This document shows, one piece after another, positions 1-10,524 of a stretch of 64,000 nt of DNA. Position 1 is the stretch's first letter, and the number at the start of each line of letters is the position of its first letter. The notes under the pieces were generated by a model that did no database searches, was not told the DNA's origin, and saw nothing but the letters and a program-made list of their open reading frames with translations. The position numbers and the translations under genes were made by a program. Location: positions 1,465,802-1,529,801 of the forward strand of contig CM018603.1 of NCBI GenBank assembly GCA_009192285.1. The letters are read 5' to 3'. The DNA is from Morchella semilibera (lineage: Eukaryota > Ascomycota > Pezizomycetes > Pezizales > Morchellaceae).

Positions 1-48
1 AAAAAAAAACCTCCCGTGGAAATATGCATCACCTTCCGACCTCCCTGG
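1..48. mobile_element. Relic right end of a TA-flanked inverted-repeat element
   Basis: Bases 22-48 resemble the inverted terminal repeat of the complete element at 27427-27786 (core GCATCACTTTCCGAC, here GCATCACCTTCCGAC), followed by CTCCCTGG and a TA at 49-50. The other end lies outside the window or is lost. The TA target is typical of Tc1/mariner-type elements; no transposase is seen. Confidence 0.5.
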
Positions 49-1157
49 TACATGTATAACAGCCTGCACACCACACCCACAACTGACATTAACTACATGT
101 ACTCCTGATGCTACGTCCACTTACTGGCGAGTTAGTCAGTACGCGCTACATACAGCCAACGTCTCCATATGTTAGCTCTCAAGCAACGCCTCATATCTCG
201 TACCAACCCACTACTGTTTCTACGGGCCACAAGGTACATATCCCGCCTGCATGCCCACTTCAGCATCTATCTACCTATGTAGGCACAAGACTACTGGCGC
301 AGCTGGCCAGGAGGGTGAGTACAGTGAGAGGAGCACAGCTCCTACATCTATCTACTGCTGAGAGGTCCTTGAAGCCCTAGCGTGTCGTCGTTATGGATTT
401 GGCCCGTCGTGTATCTGCAAAGAAGCATCGTCCACTTGGCATTGTTCAAACCCAGGTTCCTAGAGAGAGGCCCATGGTCAGTGCTTGGGTGCCCTGTAAT
501 CCTGGCTGGTATGGTGTGGGCCTTAGCAAAAGTATCACCTGTTCACCAGGCCCTCTTACCTCGAGCGTGGACACATGTTAGCTCTATATAACCAGACCAA
601 CCTTGCAACGACCCACTACCATTCCTCTACAGGAGGGAACGCTGGCAACCCACCACAGCCTTCATAAAGCCAAGATGCCCCCTAGTAGGGCTGTGTATAC
701 GTGCTGTCTATGACAACATTCCCCCCTTGAGGTGCCCCCCTTAAGCAGGAGACGCTCTACGTACGCTTTTGTCAGTTAGCAGCTGCTCACAGCTTCCGTT
801 TTCTCCCCTCCTTTTCGTTATTTTCCCCTCGTCGGTTTTCTTCAGATAGTCATCACTGGTCACTCGAAACTCCGTGTTCGTACTATATGGTATACTGTGA
901 GGTGAACTCTAACTGAGTACCAGGATTTGGTAAGACAACAGGGCCTTCCTATCTCGCTGCTGTGGCCCGTTATCAAGAGTTGATGGCCCAAGGGGGGAAG
1001 GCTAAGGTTCACCGGATTGGAAGCAGAGACAGTGCATGCAGTATAATATAGTTATATTATGTTAAGCACTCATGGGGACTATATATCTTATTTGAAAAAA
1101 CCAGAAAGGCGCCACAGATAGCCTACATGAGATGCTGCTGAAGGGTCGATGAGCCTT
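49..1157. other. Non-coding stretch, no gene recognised
   Basis: Open frames here are short, overlap one another and look unlike protein. Two copies of the palindrome TACATGTA occur near 49 and 93. I see no RNA gene or complete repeat. Confidence 0.5.
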
Positions 1158-2701
1158 CTACGCAGCAGATAAAGTGCCTCCCCACCCCCCCACATTATCA
1201 TCGGCCCAAGACCTCCAAAAAATGGCCCGTCCCCGAACCATCCACGGCCCCACAAACTTGTCAAAAGTCCTCATCCTTGACGTCACCATCCACCTCGACC
1301 ACCTTGAGGCTCGGCCCACCTCAGGCTCCTCCCCACATAACTCTCCACATCCGTGTCCCGCTCCCCCCCCCCAGCCGGCCCCGCACTCCACCCAGTGCCG
1401 GCCCCCAACCCACCCGCACACGCAATCTGGCAGGGCGCCTCCATCCGCGGCTTCCCCACCTCCTGCACCCGCCCGTCGAGCTGCCGCCGTAGCGAGATCC
1501 GCGGGAATGTCAGGCGGCTTTGCAGAATCCGCCCAGGGATCAGTGTCGGCGGGCCCGCAGGAGGTGGACGGCCACGTCCTCTTGTCGAAGATCCGGTAGT
1601 CCCAGTAGCATAGCTGCGGGTCGTGGGTCGGCGGGAACGAGATGCGGCAGCTTCCGCACACACCACACCTGGATGCACGCGCACTGCAGCAGGCGCAGGA
1701 ACCCGTCGCCGCTGATCCCGGTCACGTAAGATCTCGCGGAGAAGTGTGTTGCCGAGCAGCGTGCATGGGCGCTGGCGACACCACCTGTCGGTGAAGGACG
1801 GTTGCTGCGCCGCCAGCAGGTGGAAGCCCACGGCCATGGGCTTTGAGTTGCGGCAGAGCTGGCCAAAGACCCAGGGGATGTCGGCGATTGTGGCTGGGTC
1901 GGTCCACCGGTTGATGGAGAGGTCGACGCGGCCCGTGGCGAGGGGGAGCTTCAGGGAGCGGATGGAGCCGCTGGCGGAGGTGAGAGCGATGCGGCCATGC
2001 CAGACGAGGATGCTGATGTCGTTGGGGCGCTCGAAGGGTATGAGGGAGGCGAGAAACGGCCGGTGGTGCGTGTCCTGGAGGCCCAGGTGCGGCGTCCGGA
2101 AATGCTGGAAGATTGAGCGCACGTCGACGCTGCGGCCGTCGGTGATGACAACCTTCAGCTTTCTCGGCGTCTCCATGAAGACTGGTGGGTTCAATGGGGT
2201 TGGGAGCGGCGGCGGCGGGGGAGCCGCGCCGCCGGCGGAGTCCTGGCAGACTATCGTGATCGCATCGTACCACCTCAGATCCAAGAGGTGTAGTCTACTG
2301 TTGCGCTCCAGCACATTCAATTGCTGCTGCCGCTGCTCATCGGCGACAAGCCGAAAGAACTGCCGGTCCGTGAGCTCGATCTCGTGTAGTACCTTTACCG
2401 GCGGGACCATACCAGCCGTAATGCCATTGCGCCAAGAGCGGCAGACACGCCCTAGGTTTGTTGAGCCGGTGCCGGGGGAGATGTAAAGGCCGGTTTCGGT
2501 CCCGCCGGGAGTACGCTCTTCGCATACGACATCGTGAGTCTGGTTGGTGAGCGAGAGTATACCGTAGAGGATTTCGCGCGGGAGGGCACCGATTGGGGAC
2601 GGCGGCAGTACCTCTGAGCGGGGAGCGGGCGAATACACCTGTGGTTCGGCCATATTGATGCGGTGTCTTTTTTGCGGAAGAGGGCAGGTCATCGTCGTCA
2701 A
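1158..2701 (-). CDS. F-box-like protein, intronless, with frame changes near the 3' end
   Basis: From 2701 the frame stays open to 1283 (472 codons). Residues about 38-100 resemble an F-box: a P-rich lead, LPREILYGILSLT, and a later VCRSWRN. This would place the protein as an SCF ubiquitin-ligase substrate adaptor, by analogy only. A plausible start is the ATG at 2701; a second ATG lies 16 codons in. After about 1745 the most protein-like reading moves to another frame and then, from about 1661, to a third that ends at 1158 (it includes CYWDYRIFDKRTW and FVGPWMVRGRAIFW). So either small introns or one-base indels are present. The coding strand is C-rich in the 5' half and strongly G-rich in the 3' half. 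The F-box call is moderate; the C-terminus is uncertain. Confidence 0.5.
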
Positions 2702-2756
2702 ATATCATTGCCACTTCTGAAATCGTACGTTGGGAATAGTCGCCACTGACTATCAC

Positions 2757-3420
2757 CTTTCTAACTGCTTCAGGTATGTACGCAATGAAATGATCTCCGC
2801 TGTCTCCAGTGCAACACCGCCGGAGGCTCTGCTATTGCGCTTGAACTCCACGAAGCCCAAGAGAAAATAGCTCCAAGACATCACCCATTCCCACAGCTAG
2901 TCCTATCTGCTGAGTATTCCTATCTCATGATGGTAAGCTAGCTAGGCCTCCAGAATGTATCGGTCAGTCCCAGCTGGTTGAATTATGGCGTAGCCTGACC
3001 TACATGTAGAGCAGTTCTGGCACCGAGTGACACCACATGAGTCGCTAACATTGAAAGGGTGGCAGACGAATCTTGAGGTGTTTGTAGTTGGATGTCCGAT
3101 ATGATCCAGCACTCCCCAAGATGACTAATCAGCGATGACTAATCAATGAAAATAGACGACTAAATGAAATGATGACTAATCAATGAAAAATATGACTGAT
3201 CACAAAACATGACTAATGACTCATCAAAAAAGTAACTGATCATAAAAAACAGGGTAATGACTCATTCTCTTCCCAATTAGGCTTAGCTCCTGATTACTAA
3301 TCAACGAAGTGCTAAGATAATTCGTTTCTACTATCCTTCTGACTCCTAATCCTCCTAGTCCTCTTTCCTTCTAGCTCAACACAAAGCTTTTACTATCGTG
3401 AGATTTGATCGTACCTAATC
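2757..3420. other. Downstream flank of the copia element with a TGACTAA/TGACTCA cluster
   Basis: No gene seen. Positions 3118-3265 hold at least four TGACTAATC words and two ATGACTCAT words (3216-3224 and 3257-3265) in an AT-rich imperfect tandem array. This is where the 3' LTR of the minus-strand copia element would be expected, but I find no match to the sequence beyond 8380, so LTR boundaries cannot be set. Confidence 0.45.
3118..3265. repeat. Imperfect AT-rich tandem array carrying AP-1/Gcn4-like sites
   Basis: Units resemble GATGACTAATCAATGAAAA with drift. ATGACTCAT, the classic Gcn4/AP-1 core, occurs exactly twice, and TGACTAAT several times. Regulatory function is inferred only from the words. 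Confidence 0.5.
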
Positions 3421-4154
3421 TTAATCCTCCACTATCTTCATACCCAAGTTATCGATAAACCTAGCATGTTGAGGTGTAGGCAGAGGCTTGGTAAAACCGT
3501 CGGCTAGCATCTCCCCCGTACGAATCGCTACCAGCTCGATATCTCCATTCGCTACTACCTTCTCTCTTATGCCGAAATAGCGTATCGCGATATGTTTGGG
3601 TGAAGGCTTCACTTCACCATCTCCTATTGCAGCGATACAGGCTTCGCTATCGCAGTAGAGCGTAGTCGTATATAAGGAGTATCCTTTCCAGTACTCTCCG
3701 TGTGCTTTTTGGTACGATTCGGGTGTTGACTTAGCATTAGGTTCTCCACCTAGGTGCTCGAAACCAAGCTCCGATAGGATCTCCTTGATGGCTCCTATAT
3801 GGGTGCAGGCGTATGCTCCAGCAATATACTCCGCTTCGGCAGTAGATTGTGCCGTAGTAGGTTGCCTGGTAGATTTCCACTGTATTGGCCCACCTAGAAG
3901 TGCTAGATATCCTGACGTTGATTTCATATCATAGGCTCCTCCATAATCTGCATCTGTGTACGCTCTTAGGGCCAAATCCTTTGGTTCACCTCCCAAAACC
4001 AGCCTCAAATCCAGCGTTCCTTTGATATATCTCAGGATCCTCTTTACCGCCGTCCAGTGCATCTCCCAGGGATCAGAAACAAAGCGTGAAACAACTCCTA
4101 CAGCGTAAGCAAGGTCGGGACGGGTAGGGCCCGCGGCTATCAGGCTTCCTACTG
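3421..4154 (-). pseudogene. copia RNase H domain and 3' end of RT (fragment of broken polyprotein)
   Basis: Frame 4062-3421 contains copia-type RNase H signatures: YTDADYGG, KSTSGYLALLGG, QSTAEAEYIA, then DSEACIAA, HIAIRYFGIRE and ADGFTKPLP near the C-terminus. Bases 4154-4063 continue the same frame upstream (PTRPDLAYAVG), which is the usual end of RT. The open frame is cut off upstream by the 137-bp insertion at 4155-4291. Normally this is the last part of a single Pol polyprotein made with the RT and integrase segments to the right. Confidence 0.9.
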
Positions 4155-4291
4155 CATCAGCAAGACTTCATTTGTCTCCTGATGTCTCCTGAGCCTCATG
4201 AGACTCAAAAAATATCAAGGGGTCTCAGGAGACTCTCAGGAGACCCAGGAGACTGTTGGGAGACTCCAGTCAGAAGTTGAGTTTGCTGATG
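4155..4291 (+). mobile_element. 137-bp inverted-repeat element, copy 1 (inside copia RT)
   Basis: The ends are CATCAGCAA and TTTGCTGATG, flanked by a 2-bp duplication TG/TG. The body is built of GTCTCC/GGAGAC words that can fold into a long imperfect hairpin. It is in the opposite orientation on the plus strand to copies 2 and 3. It brings an in-frame stop to the RT reading frame. There is no coding capacity, so if mobile it would depend on enzymes from elsewhere. Confidence 0.85.
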
Positions 4292-5323
4292 TGCCTTGCT
4301 GTATTCTGATTGGTCGACGCTAGGTGTTTCTATCGAGCTGATTGGATGCTTTTCTGACTTCCTGGGTAGTAACCTCAGCTTTGGGTCCATCGGAGTCTTC
4401 GCGGGTGTACAGTCTTCCATTCCGAAGCGCTCAAGCACTGCTTCCAAGTAATACTTTTGATCGAGCATCACTCTGTTACCGTCTCTGACTATTCTTCTAC
4501 CGACGTAAGCGCTAATCTCACCTAAATCTTTCATTTTGAAGCGTTCGCTAATCAATGCTTTCACCTCTTCCAATCGTCCTGATTTGGCGTCTAAGAAAGC
4601 TATATCATCCACATGAACGATCGCGATTAGCTGAAGCGTGCCGGTGTTTGCTTCCTTTAGCATAAAGATGCCGCCATCAAACAGGCTCTTTTGGAAGCCT
4701 ATCTCCAGAAGAAAGGTGCTTAGTAATAGATACCATTGCCGCGGAGACTGCTTAAGCCCGTATATGCTCTTCTTTAGCAGTAGTGTTAAGAGATACCTTT
4801 GTGCTGATAGGTGCTTCTTCTTTTTAGGCGCGATATCACTTCCAAACGTCATTTCCCACGTGCTCGGGTTCACCTCTACACCTTCCGGTATTTGTAGGTA
4901 GACCCTTCTTCCTTCTTCCATTTCTGACTCCAGAAACGCTGAGCATACATCCATAGACTCTATTGGCCAGTTAAACGCCGCTGCTATCGATATGCAGATA
5001 TTGGTGCAGTCAGTGCGCACTACTGGCGCGTAAGTTTGATCATAATCAACCCCTATTTGCTGTGTGAAGCCCTGAGCTACATATCTAGCTTTGAATTGAG
5101 GTATGCTTCTCTCTGCTTGGCTCCCCGAAACTGGATATTTGAGCTTATTCACCCACTTACCCCCTATCTCGTGAGCACCGGGGGGTAGCTCAACGACGTC
5201 AGCTGTCTTGTTGCTGACTAAGCTATCTAACTCCTTCTGGTAAGCTTCTCCCCATTGAGCACGTTGAGGACCCTGCATAGCCTTTCTAATCGTCGAAGGT
5301 GTCGTTAGCGCTGCTGTTAGCAT
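4292..5323 (-). pseudogene. copia reverse transcriptase segment
   Basis: The frame shows a Ty1/copia RT: WGEAYQKELDSL, KWVNKLKYP, KARYVAQGFTQQIGVDYDQTYAPVV, a VHVDDIAF catalytic motif (the copia YVDD equivalent, with VDD kept), FKMKDLGE and TPAKTPMDP. It is continuous with the integrase side in the same frame except for three stops. Its downstream end runs into the 137-bp element and stops there. The catalytic aspartate pair is visible, yet the gene as a whole cannot give a full polyprotein. Confidence 0.9.
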
Positions 5324-7909
5324 TGCATAGTTTTTCTTAGACGCGCTCCGAGTGCTACTTCGTGTATTGAATGCAGGTGCGTCTTGGAAAGCTTCTTATA
5401 CTCTTGGTATGGGTTTTCTTCCCCTTTTCTTATCCGGAGGGGGCATTTCCTCGACCTCTGGGGGAGTTTCGCTTGCTTCCGCTCCTTCCTCTTCTTCCTC
5501 TTTCAACTCTTTTGATTCAGTGAGTGAATCTCCCCCTGCTTTTTGAACTTGCGCCTTTTTCTGCTCCAGAATCATATCTTTTTTTACTGGGGTCGTAGCT
5601 TCTTTGGGTAACTGTTCTGGATACTCGGGAACTTCTCTCTCTTCATCTTGGTTAGCCCGAATAGTGAAAGTTACCTGATCACGGCTGATATCGGCGACCC
5701 CTAGGCTCTCGAATCTATCTCCTTCATTGAAGACGACATGCTTGGATGTAATTAGCTTGGCAGTACGCGGCTACCAAAAGTGCCACATCTTCGCCGTACT
5801 ACAATATCCTACGAAGATGCATTTCTCTGCCCTAGGATCAAGCTTCTTAGTAACTCCTAAGGCGCGATTAACATGTACGTATGCTACACATCCCCATACG
5901 CGCAATTCTGACAGACTTGGCTTAACGCCATACCACATCTCCCAAGGCGTTTTGAAGCTTCCGATTGGCTAAATGATACCTCTGGTAGGGCTTTTATTCT
6001 TCACATACACTGCCGCTGCCGCCGCGAGCGCCCAATAGGGTGCCGGCAATCCAGCGTCAGCCATCATACTCCTGACTTCCTCGATAATCGTGCGATTAGC
6101 GCGTTCAGCGACTCCGTTCTGCTGCGGCGTGTACGGCATCGTGATTTGGTGCTGTACTCCTGATTCCCGGAGGTGCTGTTTAAACGCCGCGCTAGTGAAT
6201 TCACCTCCGCCATCAGAGCGAAGCTTCTTCACTTTGTGTCCTTTATCTAGGTATATACGCTCTACTAGCGCTTCCCAATCACGATAGACGCCGAAAGCAT
6301 CTGACTTCTTCATTAACACATATAGGTGTGTGAACCGCGTGTAGTCGTCGATTAGAATCATCCAGTATTTAGCGCCGCCTAACGAGCTAGGAAAAGGTCC
6401 TGCGAGATCAGTGTGTACTAATTCTAAAGGATGATTGGCTCTCGAGGCGCTACTGACGCTGTTGAAGGTCTTCTTAGCGAGCTTACCGACACTACAATGC
6501 GAGCAATCTAGGTGCTCAACCGAGGTCATTTGAGGTACGTCGTCAGCATACTTATGCATCTCCTTGGTTGATTTTTCATTGAGATGCGCTAGTCTGCGGT
6601 GCCATAGCTTATATGCTTCCTTAGCAGGGCTCGTACTGGAGGCTGCAGATAGTGCCGTATTCTCCGTCCTGGCGGTTAGGAGAACGTATAGTCTTCCTAT
6701 CTTGATGGCTTTCCCAAAGGGGGGGGTATCTACACTATTTTTCAGGTGCATGCCCTTACCTTGCACTAGGCTCATATGTACGCCTGAGTCATCTAACTGA
6801 CTTACTGATAGCAGGGTGGTGTGTAGTCCTTCAACTAGGAGAACGTCTCTTAACGTTAGTATGCTTTCCCTAGAGCTCCCCGTTTGGAGGCTAATCGATA
6901 TGGTGCCTACGCCTACGGCGTCTACTAGCTCTCCATTCGCTATCCGAACCTGGTTTTCGCCGGGTAGGAGTTTCCTAAGACTCGTGAATATATCCGATCT
7001 CCAAGTCATGTGATGTGAGCAGCCGCTATCTATCAGATACAAGTTTTCTATTGGCCCGATTGATGCTAATTCGGCGCTTAGTGCTTCCTCTAGGGCGTTA
7101 AAGGAGTTGAACATCGCATTCTCGAGCCTGGAGCCTTGATTCGAGCTATTGCCGCCTCTTCCGGCGCTTCCTGCGCCTCCGCCTCTACCGCGAGGTCTCC
7201 ATTTGGGCTTACCCGCTATGTTTCCTCCTCCTGGTGCCCAGCACTTCTCGATTTGATGCCCTTTTCGACTGCAATTTGTGCAGGTTGGGATGGTGGCTGA
7301 ATTAGGCTGCGAGTATAGGGCTATACTCTCTTTTATTCCCTGCTTTGCTCTTTGGGCTGCCTCGTGGCTTTTTAGCTGACGCACGGAGCAGTCAAAATCT
7401 ACCGGATGGTGTGCTTTTATGATGCCGCGGGAGATATCCCAATCACGAGGTAATCCTTTCATTAGAGCAAAGTGAAGCTCCGACTTTGATACTACTTCTC
7501 CGTCGGTGGTAGCTATCTGCTTACTGTACTGTACGATTTTGGCGACATAGGAGTCAACCGATCCTTCATTGATGAGCTCTAGGCTATGCAGTAAGCCTCG
7601 GAGATGCTCCCCGTTATCCTCCATGGCAACCTTATCATCCGATTCCAGTAGCGTCCACAATTGTACGGGATCTTCGTTCATCTCATACCGGGCATAGAGT
7701 CTAGGACTCATTCCGAACAGTATCATCCCGCTTGCGAGGAGCTGTTTGTGTTCCCACTCGCCCTTTTTTAAGCGATAGATATTTTGGGGTATATGGCATA
7801 GGCGCCGTTGGCGCTGATGCCAATGCTTCCGGTATCGGATGAGAGCTAAGAAGCTCTCTATCTCGTGAATCATAAATGGTTGCTGACCCATCATCACATA
7901 GATTTTCAA
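5324..7909 (-). pseudogene. copia gag C-terminal part, protease and integrase, with in-frame stops
   Basis: The long frame 7945-5969 holds gag (EHKQLLASGMILFGMSPRLY), the CCHC knuckle CTNCSRKGHQIEKC, an aspartic protease motif (YLIDSGCSHHM), the GAG-pre-integrase part (LWHRRLAHLNEKS) and the integrase core (HTDLAGPFP, RSDGGGEFTS, PQQNGVAERANRTI). After the TAG near 5970 the same frame continues (FKTPWEMWYG and EKCIFVGYCS) through another TAG near 5772 and a TAA near 5390. All three stops could arise from CAG or CAA by one C-to-T change. An additional frame break lies upstream in gag. Confidence 0.9.
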
Positions 7910-8046
7910 CATCAGCAAACTCAACTTGTGGCTACTGTCTCCCAACAGTATCCCAAGTCTCCTGAGAGTCTCCTGAGACCCCTGGATATTTTTTCAGTCT
8001 CCTGAGGATCAGGAGACATCAGGAGACAAATGAAGTCTTGCTGATG
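7910..8046 (-). mobile_element. 137-bp inverted-repeat element, copy 2 (inside copia gag)
   Basis: The plus strand starts CATCAGCAAACTCAAC and ends GTCTTGCTGATG, flanked by an AA/AA duplication. The length is exactly 137 bp, as in copies 1 and 3, and the internal GTCTCC/GGAGAC hairpin words are shared. It splits gag. Confidence 0.85.
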
Positions 8047-8177
8047 AAAGGTGTATTCTCCAGATGTAATTCGCCACAATCTTTCCATCTGAAGCGCCTT
8101 TTTCATGTGTGAGCGCCACGTGGCGTAATTGGTATCAGTCAATTTTTCAACCCTTGCAGCCCAGCCCTTATCATTAG
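8047..8177 (-). pseudogene. copia gag N-terminal segment
   Basis: Between copies 2 and 3 the minus strand encodes a gag-like start: WAARVEKLTDTNYATW, then RSHMKKALQME and LWRITSGEY. The motif LTDTNYATWRSHM matches the usual copia gag N-terminus. The likely initiator ATG lies just upstream of copy 3, near 8320-8331. The segment is separated from the rest of gag by copy 2. Confidence 0.85.
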
Positions 8178-8314
8178 CATCAGCAAACTCAACTTGTGAC
8201 TGGAGTCTCCCAACAGTCTCCCGGGTCTCCTGAGAGTCTCCTGAGACTCCTGAATATTTTTTGAGTCTCATGAGGCTCAGGAGACATCAGGAGACAAATG
8301 AAGTCTTGCTGATG
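8178..8314 (-). mobile_element. 137-bp inverted-repeat element, copy 3 (at the start of copia gag)
   Basis: It starts CATCAGCAAACTCAAC and ends TTGCTGATG, flanked by AG/AG. It has the same length and orientation as copy 2, and is inserted a few codons after the probable gag start. Confidence 0.85.
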
Positions 8315-8367
8315 AGTTTCGGGCATCTTTGGCGCTTATTTCTTTTTATTTTTATCTTAGCGCTGCT

Positions 8368-8379
8368 GGGCTCATAACC
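8368..8379 (-). other. Primer-binding site complementary to the initiator tRNA-Met anticodon arm
   Basis: The plus strand reads GGGCTCATAACC, the anticodon stem-loop sequence of eukaryotic initiator tRNA-Met; the retroelement strand is its complement. Drosophila copia is known to prime from an internal half of the initiator tRNA, so this is most likely the minus-strand priming site, about 45 bases upstream of gag. Confidence 0.6.
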
Positions 8380-8384
8380 TGGTT

Positions 8385-10335
8385 TGATATCAGGACTGCG
8401 CTGAATTGATTAATTGATACTATCTAATATCCAAAGAGGATATAGTCTTGCTTTTTATAGTAATCAAATAAAGAGAATTATCTGTATAAAGAAAATATCC
8501 GTACAAAGGAAGATCAGATAAAGAGATAAAGAGATAGCTGATTCGTCAGCTTCTTTATACATGGAGATAATCCAGCACGATATACAAAGAAAATAGGTGG
8601 GGTGGTGGGTGTAAGGGTCTTACGTTGGTGCAGTGTGCATGTGGGCAGTGTGGCGCAGTCAGGCATTATTGATAATATACATGTAGTTTGTGGCTACATG
8701 TATATACAATAAAGAAGGTATGTCATGGACAGGTCTTCTTCTCTACGTAGCTACTGACTCCAGGCGCTATATGTTGGCCACTGGGGGTTTTGATAGCCCG
8801 CCACATGCACAGTTACATACATGCATACATGTATATACGGGGAAGTGCCTCACCCCCGAAACATGAACTACAACACCTTTGCAGAGCGATTGTATATGTA
8901 GGAATCAAGTACATGTAGTTAGCTACACCTAGGCCCCTCCCCCTTCTTTAGATATTGAGATCATGCTATATACGCTCCCACCTTGTAGCATTGCAAGACA
9001 GTAAATCTCTTTGGAGCGTGGCCGGAGGTGAGTCCGGGAAAGGCCAAGGTATGATACCGGCAGGATATGAGCGCCCTATGCTATAAAGGCACAGGTGTCC
9101 AATCGACATGGCTCGAGATATCGGTACCAATAAGTAGCAGTCAGTGTGTTGAATGGTTGGCAACTTCCAAGATGCCATGGTACGTCAAGTGTACATATTT
9201 GCAGGTGTGATCTGCGGGAGGTGACCAGTATTCTACCCATCGTTTAGGCGCCGCTATGTGGTCTAGTCGGATATATACTGTACAGGTCTCACCTCCAGCT
9301 TTAGCAATCTGACTACATACATCCATGGTCCGACCACTACCAAAGTCACCATCAAAATTTACTTACCTACATACTTATCTCTACCCACACCTATTCCTAA
9401 CAAGTCTCCTATAACTATCGGTATGACTCCACCTACCCCCGCTTCACCGACCTGCATGCTCTACCCATCCCACGCTAATGCCCATGGTTTCTGTCGGAGA
9501 AAGCCACCAAATACCTCACACCCCCGGAGCTCCGTGTAGTAACCGACCCGAGGCCCAAACAACTGTTACCGAATCCCTCGCCGTCTCATGGGCACAATGG
9601 CTCCTTAAGCCGGAACCTCTCGTTGAAATTCCCGAAACTGTAGGTTGTTTTTTACAACCCTTTTAGCTGTGCTGATGGACACCCCGAGAAATAGGTTTTT
9701 GGTTTGGATATCCAGGACTCACATTGCTTTTGCGCTGCTAACTTGGATGAGCGGATATATATAGGTAAACGGTCATCAGCTAGAATACTGGTACCTTATC
9801 TGACTCCTTGCTTTATGTCCGGGCGCCGGTGTCATTCCAGATAGTTTATAAGAGGCTATAGCGCTAGCTAGGGAGCTAGTTGTCATGGCTATTTCCTCAA
9901 ACAATGACATCTCGGACCTCCTTCTGAATCTGGATAGAGTATTGCACTAATTCCTGCTATGTTAGCTGGGGATATACTGTACCTTTTCAACCGTGATATC
10001 CCTTTCGTGCTTACCAGCACTTAGTACTGGTTGGCCCCGATAGTGGCAATATAGAGGGAAGTGTAAGTTACTGGTTTCTCTATATAGGCTGCAGCACTCC
10101 ATTCCAAATCATGACCAACCAGCCAGCCAAACAGACAACTTTTTGCGATTCAGTTCGATAATTAAAATATAAAGGGTGCAGATATGGGCTTTCACATGCC
10201 CTGGGTAATGACAGGGCTTGGACTAGTATTGAAAACGTACGCCTGGTGCAAAGTTGATTGGAGGAACGGTGAGGCAGGTTGTAATTGGTGGGGAGAGAAG
10301 GCAAGTGACAGCTATGGGTCATACTTGGGGACTAC
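8385..10335. other. Gene-poor stretch
   Basis: The first few hundred bases are AT-rich (AAAGAGATAAAGAGATA runs) and might include the copia 5' LTR, but no matching second LTR was found. Four TACATGTA palindromes lie at 8679-8920. Open frames at 8966-9326 and 9478-9666 do not look convincingly like protein. Confidence 0.45.
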
Positions 10336-10524
10336 CACCTGGTAGGCCGAGGCATGCTCAGGATCTGGTGCACTGCATATTATACAAACCCGGCTCTTGA
10401 CTTTCTATATAGGGTAATGGTATAATTAAGGTGACGACAGAAATTCCTTTTGCAGTGATTTTTGGTTCAAAGTTGCCAAGGCTGTAGTGCACCAGATTCT
10501 GAGCATGTCTCGGCCTGCCAGGTG
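10336..10524. mobile_element. 189-bp inverted-repeat element with ~40-bp terminal repeats
   Basis: The left end CACCTGGTAGGCCGAG and the reverse complement of the right end, CACCTGGCAGGCCGAG, match for about 40 bases with four mismatches (shared inner words CATGCTCAG and ATCTGGTGCACT). No clear target duplication was found. There is no coding capacity. Confidence 0.65.

Larger units (their letters stand above)
3421..8331 (-). mobile_element. Degenerate Ty1/copia LTR retrotransposon (gag-protease-integrase-RT-RNase H)
   Basis: Read on the minus strand, domain order is gag, CCHC knuckle, protease, integrase, reverse transcriptase, RNase H: the Ty1/copia order. The body is broken by three 137-bp insertions (4155-4291, 7910-8046, 8178-8314), by three in-frame stops between integrase and RT (near 5344-5400, 5770-5775 and 5969-5973), and by a frame break in gag between 7740 and 7909. 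A primer-binding site lies at 8368-8379. LTRs are not identifiable: the sequences flanking the body do not resemble each other. The element is inactive as it stands. Confidence 0.9.

Noticed and set aside
4155-8314. The three 137-bp elements as spliceable introns (introner-like)
   Set aside because: No GT...AG pair coincides with their ends, and the host gene is otherwise broken; kept only as a check by RNA-seq.
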